Shown one piece after another: positions 36,397 through 44,623 of a DNA stretch of 59,127 nt (within the stretch, counting starts at the first letter, position 1; every line of letters begins with the position of its first letter). The DNA lies in assembly GCA_045587185.1 (NCBI GenBank), contig JAZNBS010000047.1, forward strand, positions 1 to 59,127. The letters run 5' to 3'. The notes beneath the pieces are model-generated. The model saw only the letters and a list, made by a program, of their open reading frames with translations. It was not told the DNA's origin and did no database searches. Position numbers and translations under genes: made by a program. This stretch comes from UMGS172 sp045587185. Lineage in GTDB: Bacteria; Bacillota; Clostridia; Oscillospirales; Acutalibacteraceae.

Positions 36397-36849
36397 ATGG
36401 AAAGAATTGCAAGTTTTGAGGTTAATCACGATATTCTGCAACGAGGACTTTATATCTCGCGCATTGACGGTGACATCATCACATACGATATAAGAATGAA
36501 ATTGCCCAACAAAGGGAACTATCTCAACAATTCTGCAATGCATACCATTGAACATATTGTTGCGACCTTTGTGAGAAACAGCAAGTTCAAAGACCGTATC
36601 ATATACTTTGGACCAATGGGTTGTCGTACGGGATTTTACCTTTTGGTGCGTAATATCGACCCCAAAGATGTCATAGAACTTGTGCGTCATGCGTTTGCGT
36701 TTTTGAGAGATTTTGAGGGTGACATCCCCGGCGTTTCATCCATTGAATGCGGAAACTACCTTGAGCATAACCTCATTGGAGCAAAGCGTGAGGCAGAGGA
36801 TTATATTCCTGTTTTAGACGGATATACAGTTGAAATGCTGAATTATTAG
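36397..36849 (+). CDS. luxS: S-ribosylhomocysteine lyase LuxS
   Basis: 150 residues. Metal ligands are in AMHTIEH (both His) near 50-54 and ECGNY near 122 (Cys); YFGPMGCRTGFYLL near 75 carries the catalytic Cys. It cleaves S-ribosylhomocysteine to homocysteine and DPD, the precursor of AI-2. I chose ATG 36397 because AGGTG is 5 bases away; ATG 36394 is too close. No pfs gene is nearby. Last gene of the polC group. Confidence 0.96.
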   Translation: MERIASFEVNHDILQRGLYISRIDGDIITYDIRMKLPNKGNYLNNSAMHTIEHIVATFVRNSKFKDRIIYFGPMGCRTGFYLLVRNIDPKDVIELVRHAFAFLRDFEGDIPGVSSIECGNYLEHNLIGAKREAEDYIPVLDGYTVEMLNY

Positions 36850-36891
36850 GGGGATAATGCAAATAAAAGAAGGTTGAAAAAACTTTGCGGT

Positions 36892-37004
36892 ATGATATCA
36901 TATCGTGACCCTGTGGTTATCACTGCTGATACCAGCGGTACTGTTTACGGCTACGCCAAGGGAAGTGTTCACCGAGTTTAATATGCACGGTTTCTTTGGT
37001 GATT
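36892..37004 (+). pseudogene. Possible frameshifted coding remnant after luxS
   Basis: A frame from ATG 36892 reads ISYRDPVVITADTSGTVYGY and stops at 36979-36981. Near its end a second frame continues with FTEFNMHGFFGD and runs to a TAA shortly past 37036. The composition is coding-like and one frameshift would join them. No family is recognised and no clear ribosome site is seen. The rest of this 375-base gap holds the promoters and hairpin listed separately. Confidence 0.3.
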
Positions 37005-37007
37005 GTT

Positions 37008-37036
37008 TTGTCAATACTCGGATTTTCAACTATAAT
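37008..37036 (+). promoter_or_regulatory. Promoter upstream of the 37072 hairpin
   Basis: TTGTCA, 17 bases, TATAAT. The next element is the hairpin at 37072-37104, so it either makes a ~60-nt RNA or adds to transcription of the M23 gene. Confidence 0.5.
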
Positions 37037-37071
37037 TTTTAAAATTTAACAAAATATTGCCTAAAATTTCA

Positions 37072-37104
37072 AAGCCTTATGACTTTTATTTGGTCATAAG
37101 GCTT
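37072..37104. terminator. 12-bp hairpin before the M23 gene
   Basis: AAGCCTTATGAC / GTCATAAGGCTT, loop TTTTATTTG. The T-rich side is on the minus strand and only AAAAATT follows on the plus strand, so terminator strength for luxS is uncertain. Confidence 0.5.
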
Positions 37105-37141
37105 AAAAATTACAAATTTGAAACATTTTTCGTGAAAAAGG

Positions 37142-37169
37142 TTGCAATTTTGTAATAATTGTGTATAAT
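37142..37169 (+). promoter_or_regulatory. M23 peptidase gene promoter
   Basis: TTGCAA, 16 bases, TATAAT, 55 bases before the start. A perfect palindrome TTACAA-AG-TTGTAA (37185-37198) lies just downstream of the expected start site, as for a repressor operator. Confidence 0.75.
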
Positions 37170-37224
37170 AGTCATTGTGCTTTATTACAAAGTTGTAACT
37201 ATTATAAGTTTTTAAGGTGATTGT

Positions 37225-38619
37225 TTGTTTAATTTCAAGTTTCCGTTCAAGGAAAAGTTGATATCTTATTTCGACAAGGCCGCAGAAGCAGTTCGTGGCT
37301 TTGTTTGTTTTGTCGCACCCATGATTGCAGAGAGGGTTATTGATATCTGGAGTTTTGTTGACCTCTGCCTTGAGGTGTTGGCAAAATGTGTTTACAAGTG
37401 GATTTCAAAGGTCAATTTACACAAGGCCAGAACCACAGCCATACTGCTTACAACCGCGCTTTGCCTTTCAATTTCAGTTGTGGCTTACGCTACTGAAATA
37501 AAATCGGCCGTTGTGGTGCGTTACGGCAACCGCACATTCGGCTATGTCGCCGATATGAACTGCGCAGAAGAGGTTGTTGATACCGTTCGCAGAACGGTTC
37601 ACGGTACAGTCGATACGTCTTTGTTCAAACTGGATACGGTTACCGTTACCGGTAATAACATCGTTTCGGTTGAAGAAACGGTCAGTGCGGTTTCTAACCG
37701 CTCAGAGAGCATTGTTTCGGTGTGCGGACTGTATGTAGACGGAGTTTTGGTTGCCGTTGCAGACGATTTTGCAATGATGCAGTCGGCTCTTAATCGAGCA
37801 ATTTCGCATTATGCAGGTGACGGATTTACATTCAAGGGCTTTGCCAACAGTGTTATGTTGGCTGATATTTATGCTACGCAGGAATTTGCCTCAAAAATGG
37901 CGGTTGAAGGTAAAAAAATGGTTGACGGTGAATACGGTATCCAGTTTATGACCTCACGCGTTGAGCAGTTTGAAGAGGTCATGCCATACGGAAAGACCGT
38001 TCAATATAACAATAATAAAAAGACCAACTATAAAAAGGTTACCCAAAAGGGTAAGGATGGCTTGGCTGATGTAACCGCAAATGTAACCTATATTAACGGT
38101 GTACGTTTCGATGCAGAAACGGTCAAAAGTGAAATCATCACTCCCGCAGTTGATGAGATTACGATAAAAGGCACCAAAAAGACCACAGTTTATCATTCGG
38201 GTTATGTTCTTGCCAGCAAAATAATGACCGGCAAAAATGCAACCATGGTTTTCCCCGTCAAATGCAGTGACAATACTTATATTACCTCGTTCTGGGGTGA
38301 CGGCAGAGGCCACAAAGCCTTGGATATCGGTGCGCCTAAAGGAACAGATATTTATGCCGCGGATGATGGAAAGGTTATTTTCTCGGGACGAAAGTCGGGT
38401 TACGGCAATGTTATCGAGATTCAGCATAACGACGGAAAAACTAAAACGCTTTATTCCCACAACAACAAAAATTTTGTCAAGGTGGGGGACACGGTTAAGG
38501 CGGGTCAACGCATCGCCTCGGTCGGTATCACAGGTACTGCAACGGGTTATCATCTGCACTTTGAGGTTATAATTAACGGCAAACAGGTTGACCCCGCGCC
38601 TTACATTGGCTTGGAATAA
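37225..38619 (+). CDS. M23 family murein endopeptidase with G5 domain
   Basis: 464 residues. A cytosolic N-terminus is followed by a single membrane helix (about 72-92), an extracellular region, a G5 domain (about 245-325) and an M23 peptidase domain (about 345-464), with the zinc ligands in GHKALDIG near 362 and HLHFEV near 442. Such proteins cut peptidoglycan cross-links in cell separation or sporulation. The start is TTG at 37225, read from AAGGTGA four bases before; no ATG lies in the early frame. It has its own promoter and a strong terminator. No partner amidase or amidase activator is adjacent. Confidence 0.88.
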   Translation: MFNFKFPFKEKLISYFDKAAEAVRGFVCFVAPMIAERVIDIWSFVDLCLEVLAKCVYKWISKVNLHKARTTAILLTTALCLSISVVAYATEIKSAVVVRYGNRTFGYVADMNCAEEVVDTVRRTVHGTVDTSLFKLDTVTVTGNNIVSVEETVSAVSNRSESIVSVCGLYVDGVLVAVADDFAMMQSALNRAISHYAGDGFTFKGFANSVMLADIYATQEFASKMAVEGKKMVDGEYGIQFMTSRVEQFEEVMPYGKTVQYNNNKKTNYKKVTQKGKDGLADVTANVTYINGVRFDAETVKSEIITPAVDEITIKGTKKTTVYHSGYVLASKIMTGKNATMVFPVKCSDNTYITSFWGDGRGHKALDIGAPKGTDIYAADDGKVIFSGRKSGYGNVIEIQHNDGKTKTLYSHNNKNFVKVGDTVKAGQRIASVGITGTATGYHLHFEVIINGKQVDPAPYIGLE

Positions 38620-38629
38620 TATATATAAG

Positions 38630-38666
38630 AAAAATCGCTTAACACCTTTGGTGTTAAGCGATTTTT
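38630..38666. terminator. Bidirectional terminator after the M23 gene
   Basis: Perfect 17-bp stem AAAAATCGCTTAACACC / GGTGTTAAGCGATTTTT with loop TTT, between convergent genes. Confidence 0.92.
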
Positions 38667-38678
38667 AATTCTCGTTTC

Positions 38679-39446
38679 TTATGCTTCAAGCATTTTTCGG
38701 AGTTTGCGGTTGTTTTTGTAATCATGAACGATTGCCTTGCCAGAAGCCTTGAGGAAGGGGTAATCCGCCAGATACTTTTCGGCAGCCTCGTCAAACTTTT
38801 GAGGCTGATTTCCAAAAGCTCCGGCAAGGATAACGGCACAGATAATGTCGGCCACAACAAGTTCGCCCTCATAGTGCATATCTCCCAGCATATTCCAATA
38901 CTTTGTGAGTTGCTTTTTGTTAGCAATCTCGTTGGACATAAGTTCGTTCATCTTGGCGATGCCGTAACGCTTGAAAAACTCAACATACATAAACTCGCCG
39001 TATTTTGCCATCATTTCCTTGTATGACTCCTTATATTGGGGGAACATTGCAAGGAATTTCTGGGCAAAGGCCTCAACACCGGGTTCGGTGCCCAAGGCGG
39101 CCTTTTCGGGCAGTGCGATTTCCTTTGCGGTGCCGTCAGCAGTTTTCACAACGGTAATACCTGCGTCCTTAGCGACGGCCTCAAGGAAGTCCTCTCCGAT
39201 GCAGACGGTATCTTTTGCACCGTGGTCAGCCTCGTCAAAAAACCAAGAACTCAGTTCGGTAAAACTCTCTGACTCGGCAGGGGCAACCGAAACGCTGAAC
39301 ATCCTTTTGTCTTCTGCATAGGCAATTTTGTAGGTCTTGAACTCACCCTTAAAGGTGCCAAGTTCCTGACCCTCTGCTGAGTAACCGTTTTCTTTCATAA
39401 CGCCCGACAAAACATCGGATACTTCTTTAAGATACTGAATATTCAT
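38679..39446 (-). CDS. Uncharacterised cytosolic protein (255 residues)
   Basis: No signal peptide or membrane helix. The N-terminal ~85 residues look like an alpha/beta domain (EELGTFKGEF-type start, then RMFSVSVAP), and the rest is mostly helical and Lys/Glu-rich, with FPQYKESYKEMMAKYGEFMYVEFF near 135-160 and FLKASGKAIVHDYKNN at the end. I do not recognise the family. Soluble, without Cys-rich or catalytic motif. It has a good GGAGCG site and its own promoter at 39496-39524, and ends at the shared hairpin. Confidence 0.8.
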   Translation of the reverse strand: MNIQYLKEVSDVLSGVMKENGYSAEGQELGTFKGEFKTYKIAYAEDKRMFSVSVAPAESESFTELSSWFFDEADHGAKDTVCIGEDFLEAVAKDAGITVVKTADGTAKEIALPEKAALGTEPGVEAFAQKFLAMFPQYKESYKEMMAKYGEFMYVEFFKRYGIAKMNELMSNEIANKKQLTKYWNMLGDMHYEGELVVADIICAVILAGAFGNQPQKFDEAAEKYLADYPFLKASGKAIVHDYKNNRKLRKMLEA

Positions 39447-39495
39447 ATTTAACGCTCCATAAATTTTGAAACTTCAAAAGCCATATTTCCAGAAT

Positions 39496-39524
39496 ATTAT
39501 ATCACATATGATTCAATTTGTCAC
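39496..39524 (-). promoter_or_regulatory. Promoter of the 38679-39446 gene
   Basis: Minus strand GTGACA, 17 bases, TATAAT, 50 bases before the start. Confidence 0.65.
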
Positions 39525-39563
39525 TATAAATTTTTGATAATATTCAAATATCTTTGAAATGCT

Positions 39564-40154
39564 TTACTGTATTTCAAATTCGTAATAGACAAAATCTCCC
39601 GAACGGACAGCCTCCCAACGTCTGCGGTCATTGGTACCTTTTGGGTTGATAATTACAAGTTCTGAAAAATAGACCTCTTGGTCATAAAGTGCGTCAATAT
39701 TTTCAACTCCACAGTCAACAAGACACATACACAGGGATGGAAAACGTTTTGATGGTTTGTCTTTGAATAATGGCGCAAAGGTTGGAATGTGGGCATTCTC
39801 GAGATGAAGCATAAATAATTCAGGACAGTTTTCAACGAAAGAAATGTCCTTGAGGTTATGACCGTGTGCAATATGAAGGTCCCACAGGTCAGTAAAATTA
39901 TTCAAAAAGGAGTAGTCCTCTAACGGTACAAAAATATAGCAACCCACCACCACAAATTCTTTGAGTTTCTCCAACACTTCGGGGTCATAAATATCTTCAA
40001 CCGTCAGATGAATGCGTGGGGTTTTCATATTGAATGCGTGGGCCATGTGTTGCCACGGTACCTCCATTGGCCATTGCTGTGAACCGTCAGCCGAAATGCC
40101 TATGCTTGTGTATCTTTCCTCTCGTTCAAACTGTTTTTTCAATAATTCTCTCAC
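39564..40154 (-). CDS. Uncharacterised protein with leucine-rich-repeat-like core
   Basis: 196 residues from the GTG at 40154, which has AGGTGG six bases before it; upstream in-frame ATGs overlap the promoter. The middle reads as short repeating strand-turn units: LKEFVVVGCYIF, LNNFTDLWDLHIAHG, CPELFMLHLENAHI, LCMCLVDCGVENIDAL, resembling a degenerate LRR solenoid. No catalytic motif, signal or membrane segment. Probably a binding protein; the partner is unknown. Confidence 0.7.
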   Translation of the reverse strand: MRELLKKQFEREERYTSIGISADGSQQWPMEVPWQHMAHAFNMKTPRIHLTVEDIYDPEVLEKLKEFVVVGCYIFVPLEDYSFLNNFTDLWDLHIAHGHNLKDISFVENCPELFMLHLENAHIPTFAPLFKDKPSKRFPSLCMCLVDCGVENIDALYDQEVYFSELVIINPKGTNDRRRWEAVRSGDFVYYEFEIQ

Positions 40155-40178
40155 GAAATTTCCACCTTTCATATCAAT

Positions 40179-40208
40179 ATTATATAACATATACATCATA
40201 AAGTCCAA
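40179..40208 (-). promoter_or_regulatory. Promoter of the LRR-like gene
   Basis: Minus strand TTGGAC, 18 bases, TATAAT, just upstream of the GTG start. Confidence 0.6.
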
Positions 40209-40237
40209 AGGGGGTGTGTTTAAATTTATAAGCGGTA

Positions 40238-40266
40238 TTGCAATTTTTGGGGAAATAGTTTAAACT
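40238..40266 (+). promoter_or_regulatory. Promoter of the HD phosphohydrolase gene
   Basis: TTGCAA, 17 bases, TAAACT, 31 bases before the start. Confidence 0.6.
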
Positions 40267-40297
40267 GTAAGTATATAAGGTTTTTGGAGGGATTCTG

Positions 40298-41965
40298 ATG
40301 GTTAGATGTCCTCAAAATGCCGTCAAGGGCTCGCCCGAGGCGGTTGCATATTCTGATTTCACCTTAAGGGCTGACCGTTATGTTTCGCAGATGCTTGCAG
40401 GATTTGAACCTGCTGGCTACCGCGATATTAAGGTTGTGCACGACCCCGTGTGGGGAACGATGAAGTTTTTCCCGTGGGAGTTGCAGTTGCTTGACTCACC
40501 CTTGATGCAACGCCTTCGCAACATCAATCAGTTGGGCCTTGCAGTGTTGACCTACCCTTCGGCGCACCACTCACGCTTTGAACACACTTTAGGTGTCGCG
40601 GCACTTGTCACAAAAATGGCCGACAGTATCAACGACGGGTTTGACCCCGACGGCTCAAACGAGCGCGCGGTTTCACGAAGTGACCTCAACAAAATTCGCA
40701 TTGCCGCCATTTTGCACGATGTGGGACACTGCTTTTTCTCACATCTGTCCGAAAGGATGTATAGCAGTACTGATGAATTTCAAAATCTTAAAAGTTCTTT
40801 TGAGATTTTTTCTTCGGCGCAACCGCACGAAATATTGGCCTACATAATCGTAAATACACCGTCATTCAAGGAGTTTTTCACTTCTCACGTAAGTTATCCT
40901 GAGTCGGTAGATGCCGACGGATTTTTTGACGATATCGGCCGTATGATAGTGGGTGCAACCATTGATAAGGTGGTTGAACACAACGGTAAATTTGTGCAGA
41001 AATATTTTCTGACCGAGATGATAAACGGTCAGTTTGATGCCGATTCTTTGGACTATCTCCGCCGTGACAGTTATATCACAGGGCTATCGTTGACCTATCA
41101 CATTGACCGTTTTCTTTATAAAATAAAAATAGTTGACGTTGAGCAAGAAGTTGACGGAAAAACTGTCATAGCCAAGCACCTCACAGTGCCGATTTCGGGT
41201 GTTTCAACCGTTGAGGAAATGATATTCGGCAAACAGATGCTGACAAGGTACATCTATCAGCACCAGAAGGTTCTGGCGGCGGATGCGCTTGTGTATGACG
41301 TGGTAAGCGGTCTGAAATTTAACGGGAAGTTGCAACACCCGTGCGATTTCCTTTATTATTGTGATGAAGATATTTACAAGATATATGATGAAAGCGGTGA
41401 CCCCGATTTGAGGGTGCCTGCTTTCAATATGCCAATCCATGCGGAGTCCGGCAAGACGATTTCAGATGTTGTGCGAAAGATAAAAACACGTAATCTGCCC
41501 AAAAAGGCTTTGGTTATAAATATGAGCAATCTTGTACACGGCACCACCCTCAATGAAGGGTTTGAGACTGTGAAAAATGCAATGTTTTCGGGTGGATTTC
41601 GCAAGGACGTGAGGGATGAGGCATGGAAGATATGCGAGTTGAACGGTCTTGACAAGCAAAAAGTGGACCTTTTTGATATTTTTTACTCAGTGCCCAAACC
41701 CACCACTGCCAAGAATTACACCGATGTGCGTGTTTCGACCCATGACGGCAGGTTGGTTGAATTGCGGGATGTTGCCGACCTTAACGATTGGGCAAACGAG
41801 TTCTCGGGTAGGGCTTGGAACGCTTATGTGTTCACCTCGGCAGAACTTTTGCCGGTTGTAAGTCTTGCCGCAAAACGTGTGCTTGAAAATCGCGGTGTGA
41901 GATTTGACGCTGACAGGATTTTTGCCAATCTCAAACACTCGGCAGAAATCCAAAAGTTGAGATAA
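40298..41965 (+). CDS. HD-domain phosphohydrolase (SAMHD1/dNTPase-like)
   Basis: 555 residues. The HD metal site is clear: RFEHTLGVA near 90 (His), AILHDVGHCFFSH near 140 (His-Asp) and DADSLDYLRRD near 248 (Asp). SPLMQRLRNINQLGLA near 65 and this spacing are typical of dGTPase/SAMHD1-like enzymes, which hydrolyse dNTPs, and not of relA-type HD proteins. The C-terminal ~250 residues have no assigned domain. Whether dNTPs are the substrate is inferred. GGAGGG precedes the ATG; it is a single-gene unit with its own promoter and terminator. Confidence 0.87.
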   Translation: MVRCPQNAVKGSPEAVAYSDFTLRADRYVSQMLAGFEPAGYRDIKVVHDPVWGTMKFFPWELQLLDSPLMQRLRNINQLGLAVLTYPSAHHSRFEHTLGVAALVTKMADSINDGFDPDGSNERAVSRSDLNKIRIAAILHDVGHCFFSHLSERMYSSTDEFQNLKSSFEIFSSAQPHEILAYIIVNTPSFKEFFTSHVSYPESVDADGFFDDIGRMIVGATIDKVVEHNGKFVQKYFLTEMINGQFDADSLDYLRRDSYITGLSLTYHIDRFLYKIKIVDVEQEVDGKTVIAKHLTVPISGVSTVEEMIFGKQMLTRYIYQHQKVLAADALVYDVVSGLKFNGKLQHPCDFLYYCDEDIYKIYDESGDPDLRVPAFNMPIHAESGKTISDVVRKIKTRNLPKKALVINMSNLVHGTTLNEGFETVKNAMFSGGFRKDVRDEAWKICELNGLDKQKVDLFDIFYSVPKPTTAKNYTDVRVSTHDGRLVELRDVADLNDWANEFSGRAWNAYVFTSAELLPVVSLAAKRVLENRGVRFDADRIFANLKHSAEIQKLR

Positions 41966-41968
41966 CGC

Positions 41969-42002
41969 AAAAACAGACCTGTTAGAGAACAGGTCTGTTT
42001 TT
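41969..42002. terminator. Bidirectional terminator HD gene / prfC
   Basis: 15-bp stem AAAAACAGACCTGTT / AACAGGTCTGTTTTT, loop AGAG, between convergent genes. Confidence 0.92.
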
Positions 42003-42051
42003 ATCATTTTTATGCTTCATACGGTATTCCTGTGGTGCGAAGCCTTTACGT

Positions 42052-43659
42052 TTATTGCATATCTTCCTGCATCTGGCTGAATTCTTTTAAGATAAGTCCT
42101 GGGTTCTTGTCCAAAGCCCAGTTGATTTCATAGTCAGCGGTGAACAAAAGCAGGTTTCTGCCCTTGACATCCTGTACCCATTTTGTATTCTGCATAAGGT
42201 TTAAGGATTTTATATCAAGGTCAGTGTTTTCAACAAAACGGACAAGACTGTGCGCCGTGTCCTGACGGCTGTATTTAACGCCGTATTCGGATTCCATTCT
42301 GAACTGCAGAACGTCGAATTGAAGCATACCGACAACGCCGACGTAAACACGCTCCATACCTGAATTAGGAAGGAAGAACATTTGTATTGCGCCTTCTTGG
42401 GCAATCTGAGTAATACCCTTGGCAAACTGCTTGCGTTTCAGTGAATCAATCTGCTCAACAATGGCAAAATGCTCAGGCGCAAAGGTGGGTATGCCTGCAT
42501 ATTCAACCTTCATTGCCTTTTCGCAAATCGTGTCGCCGATGCTGAAAATACCGGGGTCAAAAACACCGATAATATCGCCGGCATAGGCTTCATCAATAAC
42601 CTCGCGTTCCTCGGCCATCATCTGCTGAGGACGTGACAATTTAATAGGCTTATTGCCCTGAACGTGAAAATATTCCTTGGAGCGTTCAAACTTACCTGAG
42701 CAGATTCGCATAAATGCAATTCGGTCGCGGTGCGCCTTGTTCATATTGGCCTGAATCTTGAAAACAAAGGCCGAAAAGCGCTCGTCTGCGGGGTCAATTT
42801 TTTGGTCACCCGAACGGTAGGAAAGGGGGGTGGTGGTCATTTTAAGAAAGTTCTCAAGAAACGGCTCTATGCCGAAGTTATTGAGAGCAGAGCCAAAGAA
42901 AACAGGGGTCAGTTTCCCGCAACGCACCTGTTCAAGGTCAAAATCAAAGCTTGCGCCGTCAAGCAACTCAATCTGGTCGACAAGGTCGGCTCTTTGATAC
43001 TGACCGATAAGCTCATCGAGTTTTTCAGTGTCAGTGATATCGCACTTGATTGCTTCAAGTCGGTTGGAACCGCCGTGGAACTCCGAGAAGGTTAAAATGC
43101 GGTGTTCGGCGCGGTCGTAAACACCTTTGAAATCCTGACCGCAACCGATAGGCCAGTTCATAGGATAGGTGCCGATGCCGAATTCCTTTTCCAGTTCATC
43201 AAGCAGTTCAAACGGGTCACGCGCTTCACGGTCAAGTTTGTTGATAAAGGTAAAAATAGGAATGTGACGCATCGCACAAACCTTGAACAACTTTCTGGTC
43301 TGTGGCTCGATACCCTTTGCAGCGTCGATAACCATAACAACGCTGTCGGCAGCCGTCAAGGTACGGTACGTATCTTCCGAGAAGTCCTGATGTCCCGGAG
43401 TGTCAAGGATATTGATGCAATAACCGTCATACTCAAACTGAAGAACTGACGAGGTGATGGAAATACCTCTTTTCTTCTCAATCTCCATCCAGTCGGAAAC
43501 GGCGTGCTTGTCGTTCTGCTTGCCCTTAACCGACCCTGCAGACTGAATTGCTCTTCCGTATAGCAAAAGTTTTTCGGTGAGTGTTGTTTTACCTGCGTCA
43601 GGGTGGGAGATTATCGCAAATGTTCTTCTGCGTAAAATTTCTGATTTGATATCAGCCAT
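42052..43659 (-). CDS. prfC: Peptide chain release factor 3
   Basis: 535-residue GTPase that removes RF1/RF2 after termination. G1 SHPDAGKTTL near 19, G2 region ISITSSVLQF, G3 DTPGHQDF near 86, and G4 INKLDRE near 140 are intact, followed by EF-G-like domains II and III. KGKQNDKHAVSDWMEIEKKRGI near 45-66 is RF3-specific and separates it from EF-G. AGGAGT precedes the ATG. Single gene. Confidence 0.96.
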   Translation of the reverse strand: MADIKSEILRRRTFAIISHPDAGKTTLTEKLLLYGRAIQSAGSVKGKQNDKHAVSDWMEIEKKRGISITSSVLQFEYDGYCINILDTPGHQDFSEDTYRTLTAADSVVMVIDAAKGIEPQTRKLFKVCAMRHIPIFTFINKLDREARDPFELLDELEKEFGIGTYPMNWPIGCGQDFKGVYDRAEHRILTFSEFHGGSNRLEAIKCDITDTEKLDELIGQYQRADLVDQIELLDGASFDFDLEQVRCGKLTPVFFGSALNNFGIEPFLENFLKMTTTPLSYRSGDQKIDPADERFSAFVFKIQANMNKAHRDRIAFMRICSGKFERSKEYFHVQGNKPIKLSRPQQMMAEEREVIDEAYAGDIIGVFDPGIFSIGDTICEKAMKVEYAGIPTFAPEHFAIVEQIDSLKRKQFAKGITQIAQEGAIQMFFLPNSGMERVYVGVVGMLQFDVLQFRMESEYGVKYSRQDTAHSLVRFVENTDLDIKSLNLMQNTKWVQDVKGRNLLLFTADYEINWALDKNPGLILKEFSQMQEDMQ

Positions 43660-43705
43660 CGAAATACTCCTTTTAATTTGAAAGTATATATCTTAAAACC
43701 TATAT

Positions 43706-43734
43706 ATGATACCACAAAAAGGTAGTTTTTACAA
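43706..43734 (-). promoter_or_regulatory. prfC promoter
   Basis: Minus strand TTGTAA, 17 bases, TATCAT preceded by TGG, 47 bases before prfC. Confidence 0.6.
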
Positions 43735-43775
43735 TAGCCAAGACAGAAAATATGGGAATAAAATGGTTTTACACT

Positions 43776-43804
43776 TGCAAGATTTATGTTATGGGTATAT
43801 AATC
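43776..43804 (+). promoter_or_regulatory. proBAC promoter
   Basis: TTGCAA, 17 bases, TATAAT, 46 bases before proB. No T-box or other leader fits in the ~40-base UTR. Confidence 0.8.
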
Positions 43805-43849
43805 ATTGTAATATACAAAAATTATACTTTGGAATACAGAGGTAATGTA

Positions 43850-44623
43850 ATGAGAATTGTTGTAAAGGTGGGCACCTCAACGCTGACCCACAAAACAGGA
43901 AATTTGAATATCCGTCACGTTGAAAAACTTTGCCGTGTAATGAGTGACCTTAAGAATGCAGGTCACGAGTTGATTTTGGTGTCATCGGGTGCTATCGGTA
44001 TGGGTGTGGGTAAATTAGGACTTCGTGAAAAGCCGCAGGATATGCCAACCAAACAGGCTGCCGCCGCTATCGGTCAGTGCGAGTTGATGTACATATATGA
44101 CAAAGAGTTTTCCGAGTACGGACATATTATTGCGCAGATACTTCTCACAGGCAGTGACCTTAAGGACGAAAACCGTAATCACAACTTCTGCAACACACTA
44201 AACCGTTTGATTGAGTTGGGGGTTATGCCGATTATCAATGAAAATGACACCGTTTCGACCGAGGAAATCTCGGTGGGCGATAACGATACGCTTGCCGCCA
44301 TTGTCGCGGTTGAGGCCAAGGCCGACTTGTTGGTGCTCTTGTCCGATATTAAGGGACTGTATACCGCCGACCCACACAAAGACCCCAACGCAAAACTCAT
44401 CCCACGTGTTGATGAAATAACTGATGAGATAACTGCGCTCGGCGGCGGGGCAGGTTCGGCGCTTGGTACAGGCGGAATGCAGACCAAAATACGTGCCGCC
44501 GCAACTTGTATGAAAAAGGGTATTGATATGGTCATAACCGACGGCAATGACCCCGAAGCACTCTATAGTATTGCCGAGGGTCAGTCGGTCGGTACAAGGT
44601 TTTTGGGAAAGGTAATAAAATGA
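43850..44623 (+). CDS. proB: Glutamate 5-kinase
   Basis: 257 residues, the short form without the C-terminal PUA domain. It starts RIVVKVGTSTLT, with LVSSGAIGMG near 45, NENDTVSTEE near 130 and LGTGGMQTKI near 205. It phosphorylates glutamate, the first proline step and usual site of feedback control. I chose the ATG at 43850, with AGAGGT before it; the upstream in-frame extension runs through the promoter. Confidence 0.96.
   Translation: MRIVVKVGTSTLTHKTGNLNIRHVEKLCRVMSDLKNAGHELILVSSGAIGMGVGKLGLREKPQDMPTKQAAAAIGQCELMYIYDKEFSEYGHIIAQILLTGSDLKDENRNHNFCNTLNRLIELGVMPIINENDTVSTEEISVGDNDTLAAIVAVEAKADLLVLLSDIKGLYTADPHKDPNAKLIPRVDEITDEITALGGGAGSALGTGGMQTKIRAAATCMKKGIDMVITDGNDPEALYSIAEGQSVGTRFLGKVIK

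Noticed and set aside
43805..43849. T-box or riboswitch before proBAC
   Set aside because: Leader is too short and unstructured.
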